Source of the DNA: Paenibacillus tyrphae
GTDB lineage: Bacteria > Bacillota > Bacilli > Paenibacillales > NBRC-103111
Direction of reading: 5' to 3'
Assembly: GCF_024158745.1 (NCBI RefSeq)
Contig: NZ_JAMZAW010000002.1
Coordinates: 434,001-498,000 of the forward strand
Length of the DNA stretch: 64,000 nt
Shown one piece after another: positions 42,708 through 51,569 of this stretch (positions are counted from its first letter, which is position 1; the number at the start of each line of letters is the position of its first letter). A program made the translations under genes and the position numbers. The notes under the pieces are model-generated. The model saw only the letters and a list, made by a program, of their open reading frames with translations, ran no database searches and had not been told where the DNA came from.

Positions 42708-42722
42708 GATACTTTTTGTATA
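42708..42722 (-). promoter_or_regulatory. Operator site 11 upstream of the acyltransferase
   Basis: GATAC-TTTTT-GTATA, one base off the perfect palindrome. It is next to an AT-rich -10-like stretch (TATAATATAAT on the minus strand). Confidence 0.65.
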
Positions 42723-42783
42723 TTATATTATATTTTTGTTCCAAATTGTAGAGTTAATTTCGCCACATTTTGGCAGCACAAAA

Positions 42784-43056
42784 AAGGACCGGCTGTGTTC
42801 GTAGCGGTCCTTGAGCTTGTTGAGAAAGTGGTCAATTGAGGTAATAGAGGTGTACGAGGGGTGGGGTATCTACTTCCGGTCGCTGTTGTCTGCAGGAAAT
42901 TTTATTAGAAGCCGCTTGGTAGCGGATATTTCCCGCAGACAAAGGCGAACGCTATCGCTCCTACAGTAGATACCCCACCTCCGTATGTTTTCTATTTTTT
43001 ATAATGACCACTTTCTCAACAGCCTAAAGGACCGTACTGCATTCGCAGCGGTCCTT
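42784..43056. repeat. Palindromic MITE-like repeat, copy 1
   Basis: From outside in: flanking hairpins AAGGACCG...CGGTCCTT (42784-42812 and 43027-43056, near-direct repeats); a perfect 17-bp inverted repeat (42818-42834 / 43005-43021); a perfect 13-bp pair GTGGGGTATCTAC (42861-42873) / GTAGATACCCCAC (42966-42978); and a core hairpin GTCTGC...GCAGAC (42888-42940) with GGAAAT/ATTTCC. It has no ORF. A second copy is at 51570-51880. It fills most of the gap between the acyltransferase and DUF1501 genes. Confidence 0.8.
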
Positions 43057-43079
43057 GTTCCTATCCTATGCCATGCAAG

Positions 43080-44321
43080 TTACAAAAACCCGAGCCGTTC
43101 GTACGTTTTTCCGAGCGCGCCCGCCGCGTCGCCTTTGAGCCATTGGTCGATGACGGTGTAGTACACGGAGCGGAAATCGACCTGGTATTTCAGGTCGCCG
43201 TTATCGAGGTTCGTCAGACTCGGCATCACGCCATACAGTCCTCCCTTGATTTTGCCGCCGAGCACAAAGACGGGAGCTGCGGTTCCATGGTCCGTGCCTC
43301 CGTTGCCGTTCTCTTTCACCCGCCGTCCGAACTCCGAAAAAGCCATGGTCGCGACGCGATTCTCAAGCCCCTGCGCTTCCAGGTCCTCATAGAAGGCGCC
43401 GAGCGCTTCGTCAAGCTGCTTCAGCAGCCTCGCATGCAGCTCTTTCTCCTGGACGTGATCGTCGAAGCCGCCGAGCTGCAAATAAAAAACGCGCGTGCCG
43501 GACTTGCCCGCGAGCATCTTGACGACAAGCTGAAGATCTCTGGCTATGGCCGTCTTCGGATACTCCACCTTCGCCTGGTATCCGCCCCCGAGCTGATGCA
43601 CCGCTTCGACGCTGTCATAAGCGTCCCGGCCGCGCTCGCAGGTTACGCGGATGACGGTACCTTGCCGCTTCGGATCGTACATATCGAGGAACGCCTTGGC
43701 GAGCCGATTTTGCTCGGTCTTCGGCATTTTCGGGTCCAGGAAGGAGTACGTCTCCAGCGATTGGATGACCGGCACATTGACCGATTCCGCTTGAAACGCC
43801 AGCCCGCCGGCGGCACTGCCGATCTGCAGCGCCTTGAGCGGATTGCCGTTCCGGCTTAGCGACGCTGCCGCATACCGGCCGAGCCAGCCGGTGCGCCCCA
43901 TCTTCTCCGGCTCCGCGGTCTGCCATATTTCCATCGAGCGGAAATGGGAGCGGTCCGGCTTCGGATAGCCGACGCCTTGGACGATCGCCAGCTTGCCTCT
44001 TTGGTACAAGGCGTGCAGCCGGGTCAGACTCGGATGCAGCCCGACCTGGTTGTCGATGGCCAGCACCTCGCTCTGCGTCAATCTCAGCGTCGGCCGCGCG
44101 TCGAAATAGCCGCCCACCCCATAGGGGATAAGCGTATTGAGCCCGTCGTTGCCGCCCGACAGCTGAATGACGACGAGCGCAGACGAATCGGAGTCGCCGT
44201 TATCCGTCTCTTGCGACCGGAGCGGCGAGCCGTTCTCGGCGAAGATCATCGGTCCCCCGAGTCCGAGCGTCGCCAGCAGGGCCGTGCCCTTGATTAGAAA
44301 GTCTCTTCTCGTCAGCTTCAT
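43080..44321 (-). CDS. DUF1501 protein with Tat signal
   Basis: 413 residues. The N-terminus KLTRRDFLIKGTALLATLGLGG is a twin-arginine signal (TRRDFL), so the protein is exported folded. The mature part follows the DUF1501/alkaline-phosphatase-like fold: VVIQLSGGNDGLNTLIPYG early, and GHxD-like residues late (FGRRVKENGNGGTDHGTAAPVFVLGG). It lies 14 bases downstream of a DUF1800 gene. The two families are habitually neighbours across bacteria, which points to one unknown extracytoplasmic process. No substrate is known to me. Confidence 0.92.
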   Translation of the reverse strand: MKLTRRDFLIKGTALLATLGLGGPMIFAENGSPLRSQETDNGDSDSSALVVIQLSGGNDGLNTLIPYGVGGYFDARPTLRLTQSEVLAIDNQVGLHPSLTRLHALYQRGKLAIVQGVGYPKPDRSHFRSMEIWQTAEPEKMGRTGWLGRYAAASLSRNGNPLKALQIGSAAGGLAFQAESVNVPVIQSLETYSFLDPKMPKTEQNRLAKAFLDMYDPKRQGTVIRVTCERGRDAYDSVEAVHQLGGGYQAKVEYPKTAIARDLQLVVKMLAGKSGTRVFYLQLGGFDDHVQEKELHARLLKQLDEALGAFYEDLEAQGLENRVATMAFSEFGRRVKENGNGGTDHGTAAPVFVLGGKIKGGLYGVMPSLTNLDNGDLKYQVDFRSVYYTVIDQWLKGDAAGALGKTYERLGFL

Positions 44322-44335
44322 CGGCGTCTCCCCTC

Positions 44336-45652
44336 CTATTTCATCTGCGCTTCCGGACTAATCAGCACAAGCTGGAGCAGGCCGCGCATCCCGTTCGTCT
44401 TCTGGGCGGCATGGATGAACGTTTCATCCGCATAATTCGCCAGCACCGCAGCCGTCTGCTCTCCCAGCTCCCGGACCCCGACGTTCAACCCGAACTGCTT
44501 CACCCATTGCTGCGAAGACGCGGAAGCCTCCAGCATGTAATCCTTCGCGCTAAAGTGGCCCTGGTTCAGCCGCTTGACGGCCGATTCCGCGAACTGGCAG
44601 CGCGCCAGCAGGTTGGCGGTCGTCAGCCAGGCCGTCCCGCCGCGCCAGCCAGCAACATTGGGCGGAAGGTAAAGCTCCTGCCCCATCTTGCGCAGCGCCT
44701 GCGCATAGCCTCTGGCGACCGGCAGCTCCAGCACTTTGGCGATGCCCGCAACGTATTCCGCCGGCGACTTGACCAGGCTCCCCCGCAGCTCCGACGCGTA
44801 GAAGGCATCGGAGAGAAAAAGCGACCGCAGCGTATCGCCGATGTGGAAGTTTTTCGCGAACACCGCCGCCAGCCCGGTCACCCACTCCTCCGACGGCTCG
44901 GCCGCCGCGAACCACGTGAGCAGCTTTCGCGCCACCCAACGCGGGAGCGCGTCCTGCTTGAACAGCACGTCCACGAAGCCATCCGCATCGAGAGGGCCGG
45001 TATGTCCGAGCACCGTCTTGCTGCCGCCGTCATGCTGCTTGGCGTTGAAGTTGACTTGGTCCGTCTTTTTATCGTAGCTCCATCCGGTCAGCGCCCGCGC
45101 CGCTTCCTTGACGTCCTCTTCCGTATAGTTTCCGATCCCGAGCGTGAACAGCTCCATCGCCTCTCGGGCGTAGTTTTCGTTCGGCTTGCCCTTGCGGCTG
45201 TTATTCGTATCCAGATATACCATCATCGCCGGATCTTTGCCGATCTCCCGCACCAGGTCGCGAAAGCTGCCAAGCGCGTGAGTGCGCAGCAGCTCGTTCT
45301 GCCGCACAATTAACGGCATCTCCCTGACCTTCTGGTACGAGGTGGTAAAATGGCCGTGCCAGAACAGCGTCATTTTTTCGATTAACGGAGCTTGCGTGTT
45401 GATCATCCGGTACAGCCAATAGGTCTGCTGATCAATGATCGGCTCTTTGTCCAGCGCTTTGCCGTCGGCGGTAATCCGCTCGATCGGCTCCGGCGAGAAC
45501 GTTCGGCCTATCAACGACTCCCCGGCGACGAGCCGCCGCACGGTTTCCTCCTTCCCGAGCTGAAGTACCGCATTCACTTCCTCCCTACCGGGAAAAAACG
45601 TCGCCCGGCTGAGCAAATGCGCCGCTTCCTTTTCCGTCCATTGTGCACTCAT
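44336..45652 (-). CDS. DUF1800 protein
   Basis: 438 residues. It has the family pattern of a N-terminal HLLSRATFFP, MTLFWHGHFTTSYQKV and NENYAREAMELFTLGIGNYTEEDVKEAARALTGW. The C-terminal half has PPNVAGWRGGTAWLTTANLLAR. It has no signal peptide that I can see, unlike its Tat-exported partner, so it may be cytosolic or carried by the partner. The chosen start is MSAQW; three more codons are open upstream. Confidence 0.9.
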   Translation of the reverse strand: MSAQWTEKEAAHLLSRATFFPGREEVNAVLQLGKEETVRRLVAGESLIGRTFSPEPIERITADGKALDKEPIIDQQTYWLYRMINTQAPLIEKMTLFWHGHFTTSYQKVREMPLIVRQNELLRTHALGSFRDLVREIGKDPAMMVYLDTNNSRKGKPNENYAREAMELFTLGIGNYTEEDVKEAARALTGWSYDKKTDQVNFNAKQHDGGSKTVLGHTGPLDADGFVDVLFKQDALPRWVARKLLTWFAAAEPSEEWVTGLAAVFAKNFHIGDTLRSLFLSDAFYASELRGSLVKSPAEYVAGIAKVLELPVARGYAQALRKMGQELYLPPNVAGWRGGTAWLTTANLLARCQFAESAVKRLNQGHFSAKDYMLEASASSQQWVKQFGLNVGVRELGEQTAAVLANYADETFIHAAQKTNGMRGLLQLVLISPEAQMK

Positions 45653-45871
45653 CCGCAGCACCGCCCTGCATGTCTTTATTCCTAATATATTGTTATTCTA
45701 TAGGACAAATGTTACAAAAGTATTTGCCTGATCATTCCAAATAAAAAAAAGAGCAAACAAAAAAAACGCTTCAAATCGAAGCGTCCGTTCGGTACAATAT
45801 AATGAAGTTTCGAATCCGCTTCAACTTCAAAGCGACTTGTCGGATTCGGCCGCAGCCAAGAGGTGATTCGC

Positions 45872-46753
45872 ATGCGCTCTGATCTGATCATACGGGAACT
45901 GCCCATTGTCAAACAAGTGTTCCCTTATAAAGTACTGCCGCAAAAAAGTCCTTCCCAGTTTTATTCCCATTATCACGACGACGTGTTCGAGATTCTTCTG
46001 GTGCAGCAGGGGAGCGCCGAATTCCGTATTGGCGGGCAGAGGCTGACGGCCGTGCCCGGCGATATTTTTCTGATCAACGAGGGAGAAATTCACGAAGGCG
46101 GCACGCTGGACGACGAGGCGGAATACTGCGCGTTTCTGTTCGATCGGACCCGGATCGTTCATTCGCACGTCGCCCATTCGGATTACGCCGCTTCCTTAAC
46201 CGAGCCGTTGTCCGTACCGGTGCATCTGAGCCCCGCCGACGAGCATTACGAATCCATCGCGGCCCTGCTTCGACGCATTGCGGACGAGTACGACCGCAAG
46301 GAAACCGGCTTCGAGGTCGTCATCCAATCGTACATCACCGTGCTGATTACCGTGCTGACCCGTCTCTACGCAAGCCCCGGCCGCAGCGATCAAGGAGAGG
46401 CCGCAGGCAAACGCAAGCTGGAGAAGCTGAAGGAAGTGCTCACTTTCGTCGAAACGCATTACCGGGAAAAATTAACGATCGAACGCGCCGCACAAGTGGC
46501 CAACATGAGCAATCATCACTTCTGCCGCGTGTTCCGCGCAGCCGTCGGGAGAACGTTCATGGAATATGTCCACCTGCTGCGCATCAACAAAGCGGAAGAG
46601 CTCCTCCGCGATACGGACTGGTCCATGACGACGATCGCCGAGGAAGTCGGCATTTGCGATGTGAATTACTTCGGGCGGCTGTTTCGCAAGTACAAGCGCT
46701 GCAGTCCGGCCCAGCTCCGCAAAAACCGTTACGCCGGTCAGCCGCCGGGTTGA
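45872..46753 (+). CDS. AraC-family regulator with cupin sensor
   Basis: 293 residues. An N-terminal cupin (~20-110; FYSHYHDDVFEILLVQQGSAEFRIGGQRLTAVPGDIFLINEGEIHE) with its His residues would bind a small ligand. A C-terminal AraC double helix-turn-helix (~195-290; IERAAQVANMSNHHFCRVFRAAVG and IAEEVGICDVNYFGRLFRKYKRCSPAQLR) binds DNA. Such regulators usually control sugar use. The likely target is the oxidoreductase operon next to it, which is convergent (46781-49852). Start at 45872 has AGAGGTG. Confidence 0.92.
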   Translation: MRSDLIIRELPIVKQVFPYKVLPQKSPSQFYSHYHDDVFEILLVQQGSAEFRIGGQRLTAVPGDIFLINEGEIHEGGTLDDEAEYCAFLFDRTRIVHSHVAHSDYAASLTEPLSVPVHLSPADEHYESIAALLRRIADEYDRKETGFEVVIQSYITVLITVLTRLYASPGRSDQGEAAGKRKLEKLKEVLTFVETHYREKLTIERAAQVANMSNHHFCRVFRAAVGRTFMEYVHLLRINKAEELLRDTDWSMTTIAEEVGICDVNYFGRLFRKYKRCSPAQLRKNRYAGQPPG

Positions 46754-46780
46754 CCGGCCGAGCTTCCGCTTCGCCGTATG

Positions 46781-47854
46781 TCACGATAAACGAAATTGCT
46801 CCAAGCTGGCGATATAGACGGGAATTCGCTCCTCCACCGCGGCTTGGTCGCCATAGCGCAGCACCGCTTCCTCCGTCATATCGTGCTCCAGAAGCCCGAT
46901 ATGGTCGCAGGTCAGGTCCAACAGCATCAGAAATTGTTCCACGCGCAGCGCGTAGACCATCTCAGGATCGCCTTGCGCATACCCTTCGAGAAACCCGTCG
47001 GCGAACGAGCGGAGCAAGGGCCGGTACCGGTCGAACCGGTGATGCTCGTACCGCGGAGAGCGGTGAAACGACGGAAACAACGTATTGAAATTGTTCAACA
47101 CGTTGCCGGCAAACGCGAGACCGTCATAGATGATCGGCACCGGATCGATCAAGCGGACCCCCGCTTCGCAAATAATGAGGTTTTCCGGTGACACGTCCCG
47201 GTTCGTCAAGCTTAGTCCAGGCGTACGCCGCAAGCGGAACGGGACGATTTCGTCCACAATTCGCTTCACGCCCGCGGCTTCGCTGCCATATCCCGCACGC
47301 TGCAGCCGTTCCCACGACTCCAAATAGCTCTCCGTATCCTCTACCCAATACGCGCAAAAATCCTGCTGATGATCGCCAGCAAGTTTTCCGTCCTTCCAGT
47401 CCAGAAACCCGAACCCTTCCAGCTCGACGCTCGTCCGGTCCATTTGCCGGAAAAAGCGTCCGCACTGCGCTCCCCACCGGGCCGCTTCGACTTCGTCCGC
47501 TGCCGCGAGCGACATGACGGGCCCGCTGTAGGTTTCGATCGTAAAGCTCAGCTCCGGACTGACGTAGTATGTATAATACGGAGGGCAGATGCCTTCGCTC
47601 ACCCCGTTCGCCAACCGGTAATACAATCCTCGGCCGCCATATTCGGCTCTCAGTTCCCGTTCGTTATACACAAACGGCTTCCCGTAGGAAAAAGGCTTCG
47701 GAAACCGCGCCACCAAAGGCCCGGTTTCCGTTGTAGAGATCAGGTAAGCTTCATGCCATGCGCCTTCCGCCAAATACGAGACCTGCAGCCCGTTTTTTCC
47801 GAGCCCGGTCAGCTTAAGCGCAGCTTCGATTCTTGCCTTGATTCCCGCTTCCAA
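46781..47854 (-). CDS. Kinase-like (APH-fold) protein
   Basis: 357 residues. The C-terminal part has the phosphotransferase layout LSLTNRDVSPENLIICEAGVRLIDPVPIIYDG. The catalytic loop HGDxxxxN is altered to NRDVSPEN, so H is Asn, and the DFG-like metal site reads LIDPVPI. Activity is therefore uncertain. It starts with TTG after GGAGGAG. It is first in reading order of nothing: the two Gfo/Idh/MocA genes are upstream on the same strand with small gaps, so the three are likely one operon. A sugar or inositol kinase role fits its neighbours but is inference. Confidence 0.75.
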   Translation of the reverse strand: MEAGIKARIEAALKLTGLGKNGLQVSYLAEGAWHEAYLISTTETGPLVARFPKPFSYGKPFVYNERELRAEYGGRGLYYRLANGVSEGICPPYYTYYVSPELSFTIETYSGPVMSLAAADEVEAARWGAQCGRFFRQMDRTSVELEGFGFLDWKDGKLAGDHQQDFCAYWVEDTESYLESWERLQRAGYGSEAAGVKRIVDEIVPFRLRRTPGLSLTNRDVSPENLIICEAGVRLIDPVPIIYDGLAFAGNVLNNFNTLFPSFHRSPRYEHHRFDRYRPLLRSFADGFLEGYAQGDPEMVYALRVEQFLMLLDLTCDHIGLLEHDMTEEAVLRYGDQAAVEERIPVYIASLEQFRLS

Positions 47855-47866
47855 TGTAGCTCCTCC

Positions 47867-48850
47867 TTACAGCCGGACCGGCTGCCCTTGTGCTGCGGAC
47901 TCATAGGCGGCAAGAGCAACGGCCGCGGCTTTCATCCCGTCTTCGCCTGTAATCGGGACTGACGTGCCGTGGAGCAGCGCCTCAACGAACGATCGGACCA
48001 AATACTCGTCCATATTGTCTCCCCAATAGCTCCACTCCCCTTTGCCCGCCTGAACGTTGTACACATCGTTCTTTTGGGCAAACGCATCGACGGAGAGCAC
48101 TCCGCGCGTGCCGACGATTTCCATCGTCACATCCCCCCAGGTCGGGAAGCTCCGGTTGCGCGACCAGCTCGGGTCCAGAACGGCGAAAACGCCGTTATCG
48201 AATTTGACGTGCACCATGCCGGCGTCGTCAATATCCTGCTCCTGAAACACCGTCGTCGCATAGGCGTATACTTCCTGCACTTCCGCGCCAAGAAACCAAT
48301 GCATCAAGTCCATGACATGGACCGTATGGTCCAGCACCGCGCCACCGCCGGACAGCGCCTTATCGGCGAACCATCCGCCCGGAAAGCTGCCACGGTTCGT
48401 GCCTTTGATCGCCACGATCTCGCCGATCTCACCGCGCTCGACCGCTTGCTTCGCTTGCACGACCGCAGGCAGATAGCGGCATGGAAAGGCGGTCATCAGC
48501 TGTACGCCGTTTTCTTTGCAGGCCGTGATCATCTCTTCCATCTCCCGCTTGGAAACGCCAAGCGGCTTCTCGCACAGGACGTGCTTCCCGGCTTGCGCCG
48601 CAGCGATGGTCAGCTCCGCATGCCGGACATTTTCCGAGCAGATGACGACGGCATCGATATCCTTCGAGAGCAGCTCCCGGTAATCTTCAAAATAAGGGAT
48701 ACCGTGCTTCTCCGCCACGGCCTCCACGCGGGATTTCACTTCGTCTGCGATTCCCGCCACTTCGACCTCGGGCATGGCAACGAGCGAGTTCAAGTAGCTG
48801 AATGCATGACCGTGCGCGAAGCTGATCATTCCTATTTTTAATTTGTTCAT
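47867..48850 (-). CDS. Gfo/Idh/MocA oxidoreductase, copy 1
   Basis: 327 residues. The N-terminal Rossmann domain begins KIGMISFAHGHAFSYLNSL, and the EKP triad is at HVLCEKPLGV. The C-terminal domain contains a GAVLDHTVHVMDLMHWFLG motif with conserved D and H, characteristic of this family of NAD(P)-dependent sugar or polyol dehydrogenases. It starts at MNKLK after GAGGAGG. It lies 12 bases upstream of the kinase-like gene. Confidence 0.93.
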   Translation of the reverse strand: MNKLKIGMISFAHGHAFSYLNSLVAMPEVEVAGIADEVKSRVEAVAEKHGIPYFEDYRELLSKDIDAVVICSENVRHAELTIAAAQAGKHVLCEKPLGVSKREMEEMITACKENGVQLMTAFPCRYLPAVVQAKQAVERGEIGEIVAIKGTNRGSFPGGWFADKALSGGGAVLDHTVHVMDLMHWFLGAEVQEVYAYATTVFQEQDIDDAGMVHVKFDNGVFAVLDPSWSRNRSFPTWGDVTMEIVGTRGVLSVDAFAQKNDVYNVQAGKGEWSYWGDNMDEYLVRSFVEALLHGTSVPITGEDGMKAAAVALAAYESAAQGQPVRL

Positions 48851-48874
48851 CGTAGCGTTCCTCCTCACGTGGAA

Positions 48875-49852
48875 TTAGAGATGCACGGCAGTGCCCGTTT
48901 TGGCCGATTTAATGGCGGCAAGTGCAATTTCAACCGCTTTGTACGCATCGGCCGGCGTCACGATCGACTCGCGGTTTTCACGGATGCACCGGACGAAGTG
49001 CCGCAGCTCGTAATAATACGGATCGTGATATCCCGGGCTGCCCGGCACTTCCACGGCGGCAGGGCCGTCCTGGCCCTCGGATACCCGGACCAATTGCAGC
49101 GACTGCGCCTCCAAGCTGCTGTTGCGCACGATTCCATCCGACCCGGCGATTTCCGCCTTCGTATGGAACGGTCCGGGATACCCCCAGAACGCTTCCAGAT
49201 TGGCGACGGCCCCCTGTTCGAACACGAGCGTCGCCAACGCATAATCCATCTCTTGATCGCGCCGGTTAAGCGCATACACCGATTTCACTTCGCCGAGCGC
49301 CCAGCGCATAAAGTCGATATCGTGAACCATCAGGTCGAGGATCACACCGCCGCTTTGCTCGAAATTGCCGAACCATTCTTTCACCTTCGCCGGATGGCTG
49401 CCGGACCGTTTCGCGTGCGCTACTCCGAGCTTGCCCAATTCCCCGGCCTCGACTTTCCGCTTGATATCGGCATACTCCGGGAAGAAGCGGACGACATGGC
49501 CGACGAACAAACGAACGCCCGCCTGCTCGCAGGAGCGGATCATCTCCGCCGCATCCTCCAGCGTCAGAGCCATCGGCTTCTCGCACACGACGTGCGCGCC
49601 AAGCGCCGCTGTCTTCACCGTGTATTCTTTATGTAAATAAGTAGGCAGCGCAATGCTGACCAGATCAGGCTTGACGGCGGACATCATTTCTTCATAGGAA
49701 GCAAAAGCGCGGCAATTCGTTTCATCCGCCAGCCGCTCGGCAAGATGAACCTCGATATCGCATACTCCGACCAGCTCAACTTCAGGCATGGACGCATAAT
49801 GGATAGCGTGAATCCGCCCCATTCCCCCGCAACCAACTACGACGACTTTCAT
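48875..49852 (-). CDS. Gfo/Idh/MocA oxidoreductase, copy 2
   Basis: 325 residues. MKVVVVGCGGMGRIHAIHYASM gives the nucleotide-binding loop, HVVCEKPMAL the EKP motif, and GGVILDLMVHDIDFMRWALG the substrate domain. It is diverged from copy 1 (47867-48850) but has the same plan, so the two may act in sequence on one sugar, as in paired oxidation and epimerisation steps. First gene of the minus-strand operon. Confidence 0.93.
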   Translation of the reverse strand: MKVVVVGCGGMGRIHAIHYASMPEVELVGVCDIEVHLAERLADETNCRAFASYEEMMSAVKPDLVSIALPTYLHKEYTVKTAALGAHVVCEKPMALTLEDAAEMIRSCEQAGVRLFVGHVVRFFPEYADIKRKVEAGELGKLGVAHAKRSGSHPAKVKEWFGNFEQSGGVILDLMVHDIDFMRWALGEVKSVYALNRRDQEMDYALATLVFEQGAVANLEAFWGYPGPFHTKAEIAGSDGIVRNSSLEAQSLQLVRVSEGQDGPAAVEVPGSPGYHDPYYYELRHFVRCIRENRESIVTPADAYKAVEIALAAIKSAKTGTAVHL

Positions 49853-49999
49853 GAATAACCCTCCTTGACGGTATTCCGAAGCTGTTCGGATGCTTCCGAT
49901 TATAACCTACGGGAAGCGTGCCGTCTCGGCATGGAATTGCTCATTTTTAGCACGATATTGATCGTTTCTCTCAAATCAGCGAAGGAACGGGGCAAAAGC

Positions 50000-51418
50000 T
50001 TAAGGCTTCGTTCTTATATACGTCGGCGGGTGAACCTTATCGATCATCAGCAGGCCGTCGAATTGTTCCCGCGGAATCATACTTTCCGGCAACATCCCCC
50101 AATCGAGCGAGATGCGGGGCTGGAACATCCACGAGGTGCCCTTCTTGTTCTTCCAATATTTCAAATCGACATACGTATACGGATGTCCGGCTTGCTTCAA
50201 AATGTGTTCCATGCTGCCGGGCTCGTGCGTACCGATCTTGTACGTTTGTGCCATATTGTTGCCTGCCTCGCCTTCATACATGTACAGGCCGATCGCATAG
50301 CTTTGCTTCTTCAGCCTGTCAGGCATGAGCTCGCCCATGAGCTTCACTCCGGAGTACGGAGAGTTCATGACCTGCGAATTGTTTTTGCGGATGTGGTCGT
50401 TATGGCCCCAGACGATGATTTTCTTGTTCGGATATATATGATCTGCAAGCCAAGTCAAGTTGTCTGCCATCATTTCGTCGCGAATGCGCATCGTTTGCAG
50501 AAAAGGCTCGTAGTCCCCTTGCTCCGTGGCGGTGTTGCTGCGAATGACAACCTCCGTGTACTCCTTCACGACACGAATCCGGTCGTCCATGACCCGCTGC
50601 GTCATTTCGAGCAAGTGCTTGTTTTTCGGATACTGTGCTTGCAGCTCGGCCGCATGGTTCCCCAGAAAAGCTTTCATGTCTTCGTAGGTTTTGAGCAGTT
50701 GAGGCTTCGCCTGGGCGTAAGCGGCGGCATCCTTGCTCTCGCTCCAATCGGCAAGCTCCTCCTCGGCCTTGACAAACGCATCGGCCAGCGCGGCATCCTT
50801 CGTTCCGATCCATTCCTTCATAAACGAAGCGTAAGGGAATTGAACCTGCATATCGAAGCCGCTGACCGCAAGCGGACGCTCCGTACCCGCGCTTTGCTTA
50901 ATATAGTCGAATAAAGGCAGCGTCTCCTTGCTCCACCATACCCCAAAGATCGCATCCTTCATCAGCTCTTCCGGCGAGCGGGACTCGACTCGGGCATAGG
51001 CGCCTGCCGCATTCCCCATCCCCGATTCAAAAGCGATCACGTCAAAGCCGAGCTCCTCATGCAAATATTGAATCAGCCGGGTTTTCACCTGATTATACTC
51101 AGCGACGCCATGGGAGTTTTCCCCCAGATAGACGATCCGCTTATCCATCAATAGAGGCTTTAGAAAGGTTAAATCTTTAAATTGCTCTTTCTCAATCGAA
51201 CCGTTCGATACCGTTTCCGGCTCAATCGATTCGAGCGCATACGCATGGGACTTCACCCAATTCCCCCACGCGAGATTATAGTCTTCTACCGAGCCCTTAA
51301 GCGGAGCTTTCGCTTCCGTCGTTTCCTTGACTTCGGCATACGCTGCCTGAGGAATTAAGCAGACGGCTGCCATCGCAGCAATAACAGCTTGCTTCATTGT
51401 CCATTTCAGCTTGTGCAT
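50000..51418 (-). CDS. Exported erythromycin-esterase-family protein
   Basis: 472 residues. Signal peptide MHKLKWTMKQAVIAAMAAVCLIPQAAYA. The family core is seen: YLGENSHGVAEYNQ, DVIAFESGMGNA, DMQVQFPYASF, IVWGHNDHIRKNN. Erythromycin esterases open the macrolide ring, but most members of this large family have other or unknown substrates. The start at MHKLKW has GGAG 12 bases upstream; the ORF is open 27 codons further. Confidence 0.85.
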   Translation of the reverse strand: MHKLKWTMKQAVIAAMAAVCLIPQAAYAEVKETTEAKAPLKGSVEDYNLAWGNWVKSHAYALESIEPETVSNGSIEKEQFKDLTFLKPLLMDKRIVYLGENSHGVAEYNQVKTRLIQYLHEELGFDVIAFESGMGNAAGAYARVESRSPEELMKDAIFGVWWSKETLPLFDYIKQSAGTERPLAVSGFDMQVQFPYASFMKEWIGTKDAALADAFVKAEEELADWSESKDAAAYAQAKPQLLKTYEDMKAFLGNHAAELQAQYPKNKHLLEMTQRVMDDRIRVVKEYTEVVIRSNTATEQGDYEPFLQTMRIRDEMMADNLTWLADHIYPNKKIIVWGHNDHIRKNNSQVMNSPYSGVKLMGELMPDRLKKQSYAIGLYMYEGEAGNNMAQTYKIGTHEPGSMEHILKQAGHPYTYVDLKYWKNKKGTSWMFQPRISLDWGMLPESMIPREQFDGLLMIDKVHPPTYIRTKP

Positions 51419-51569
51419 CCTTCGTTCTCCTTTTGTCCGATACGTTGGTGTAGAAACCGCCATTCGCCCTATGCGGTCACTCGGCTTCCATCCTATCAAC
51501 CACAGTTTAAAATCGAGAACGATTTTTGTTTAAATTTCGGTTAAAACCCGATGCATCCTAGCAAAAAAA

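Noticed and set aside
45701-45730. GTTACAAAAGTAT as a further operator
   Set aside because: The core spacing is four, not five, and the flanks do not match the palindrome.
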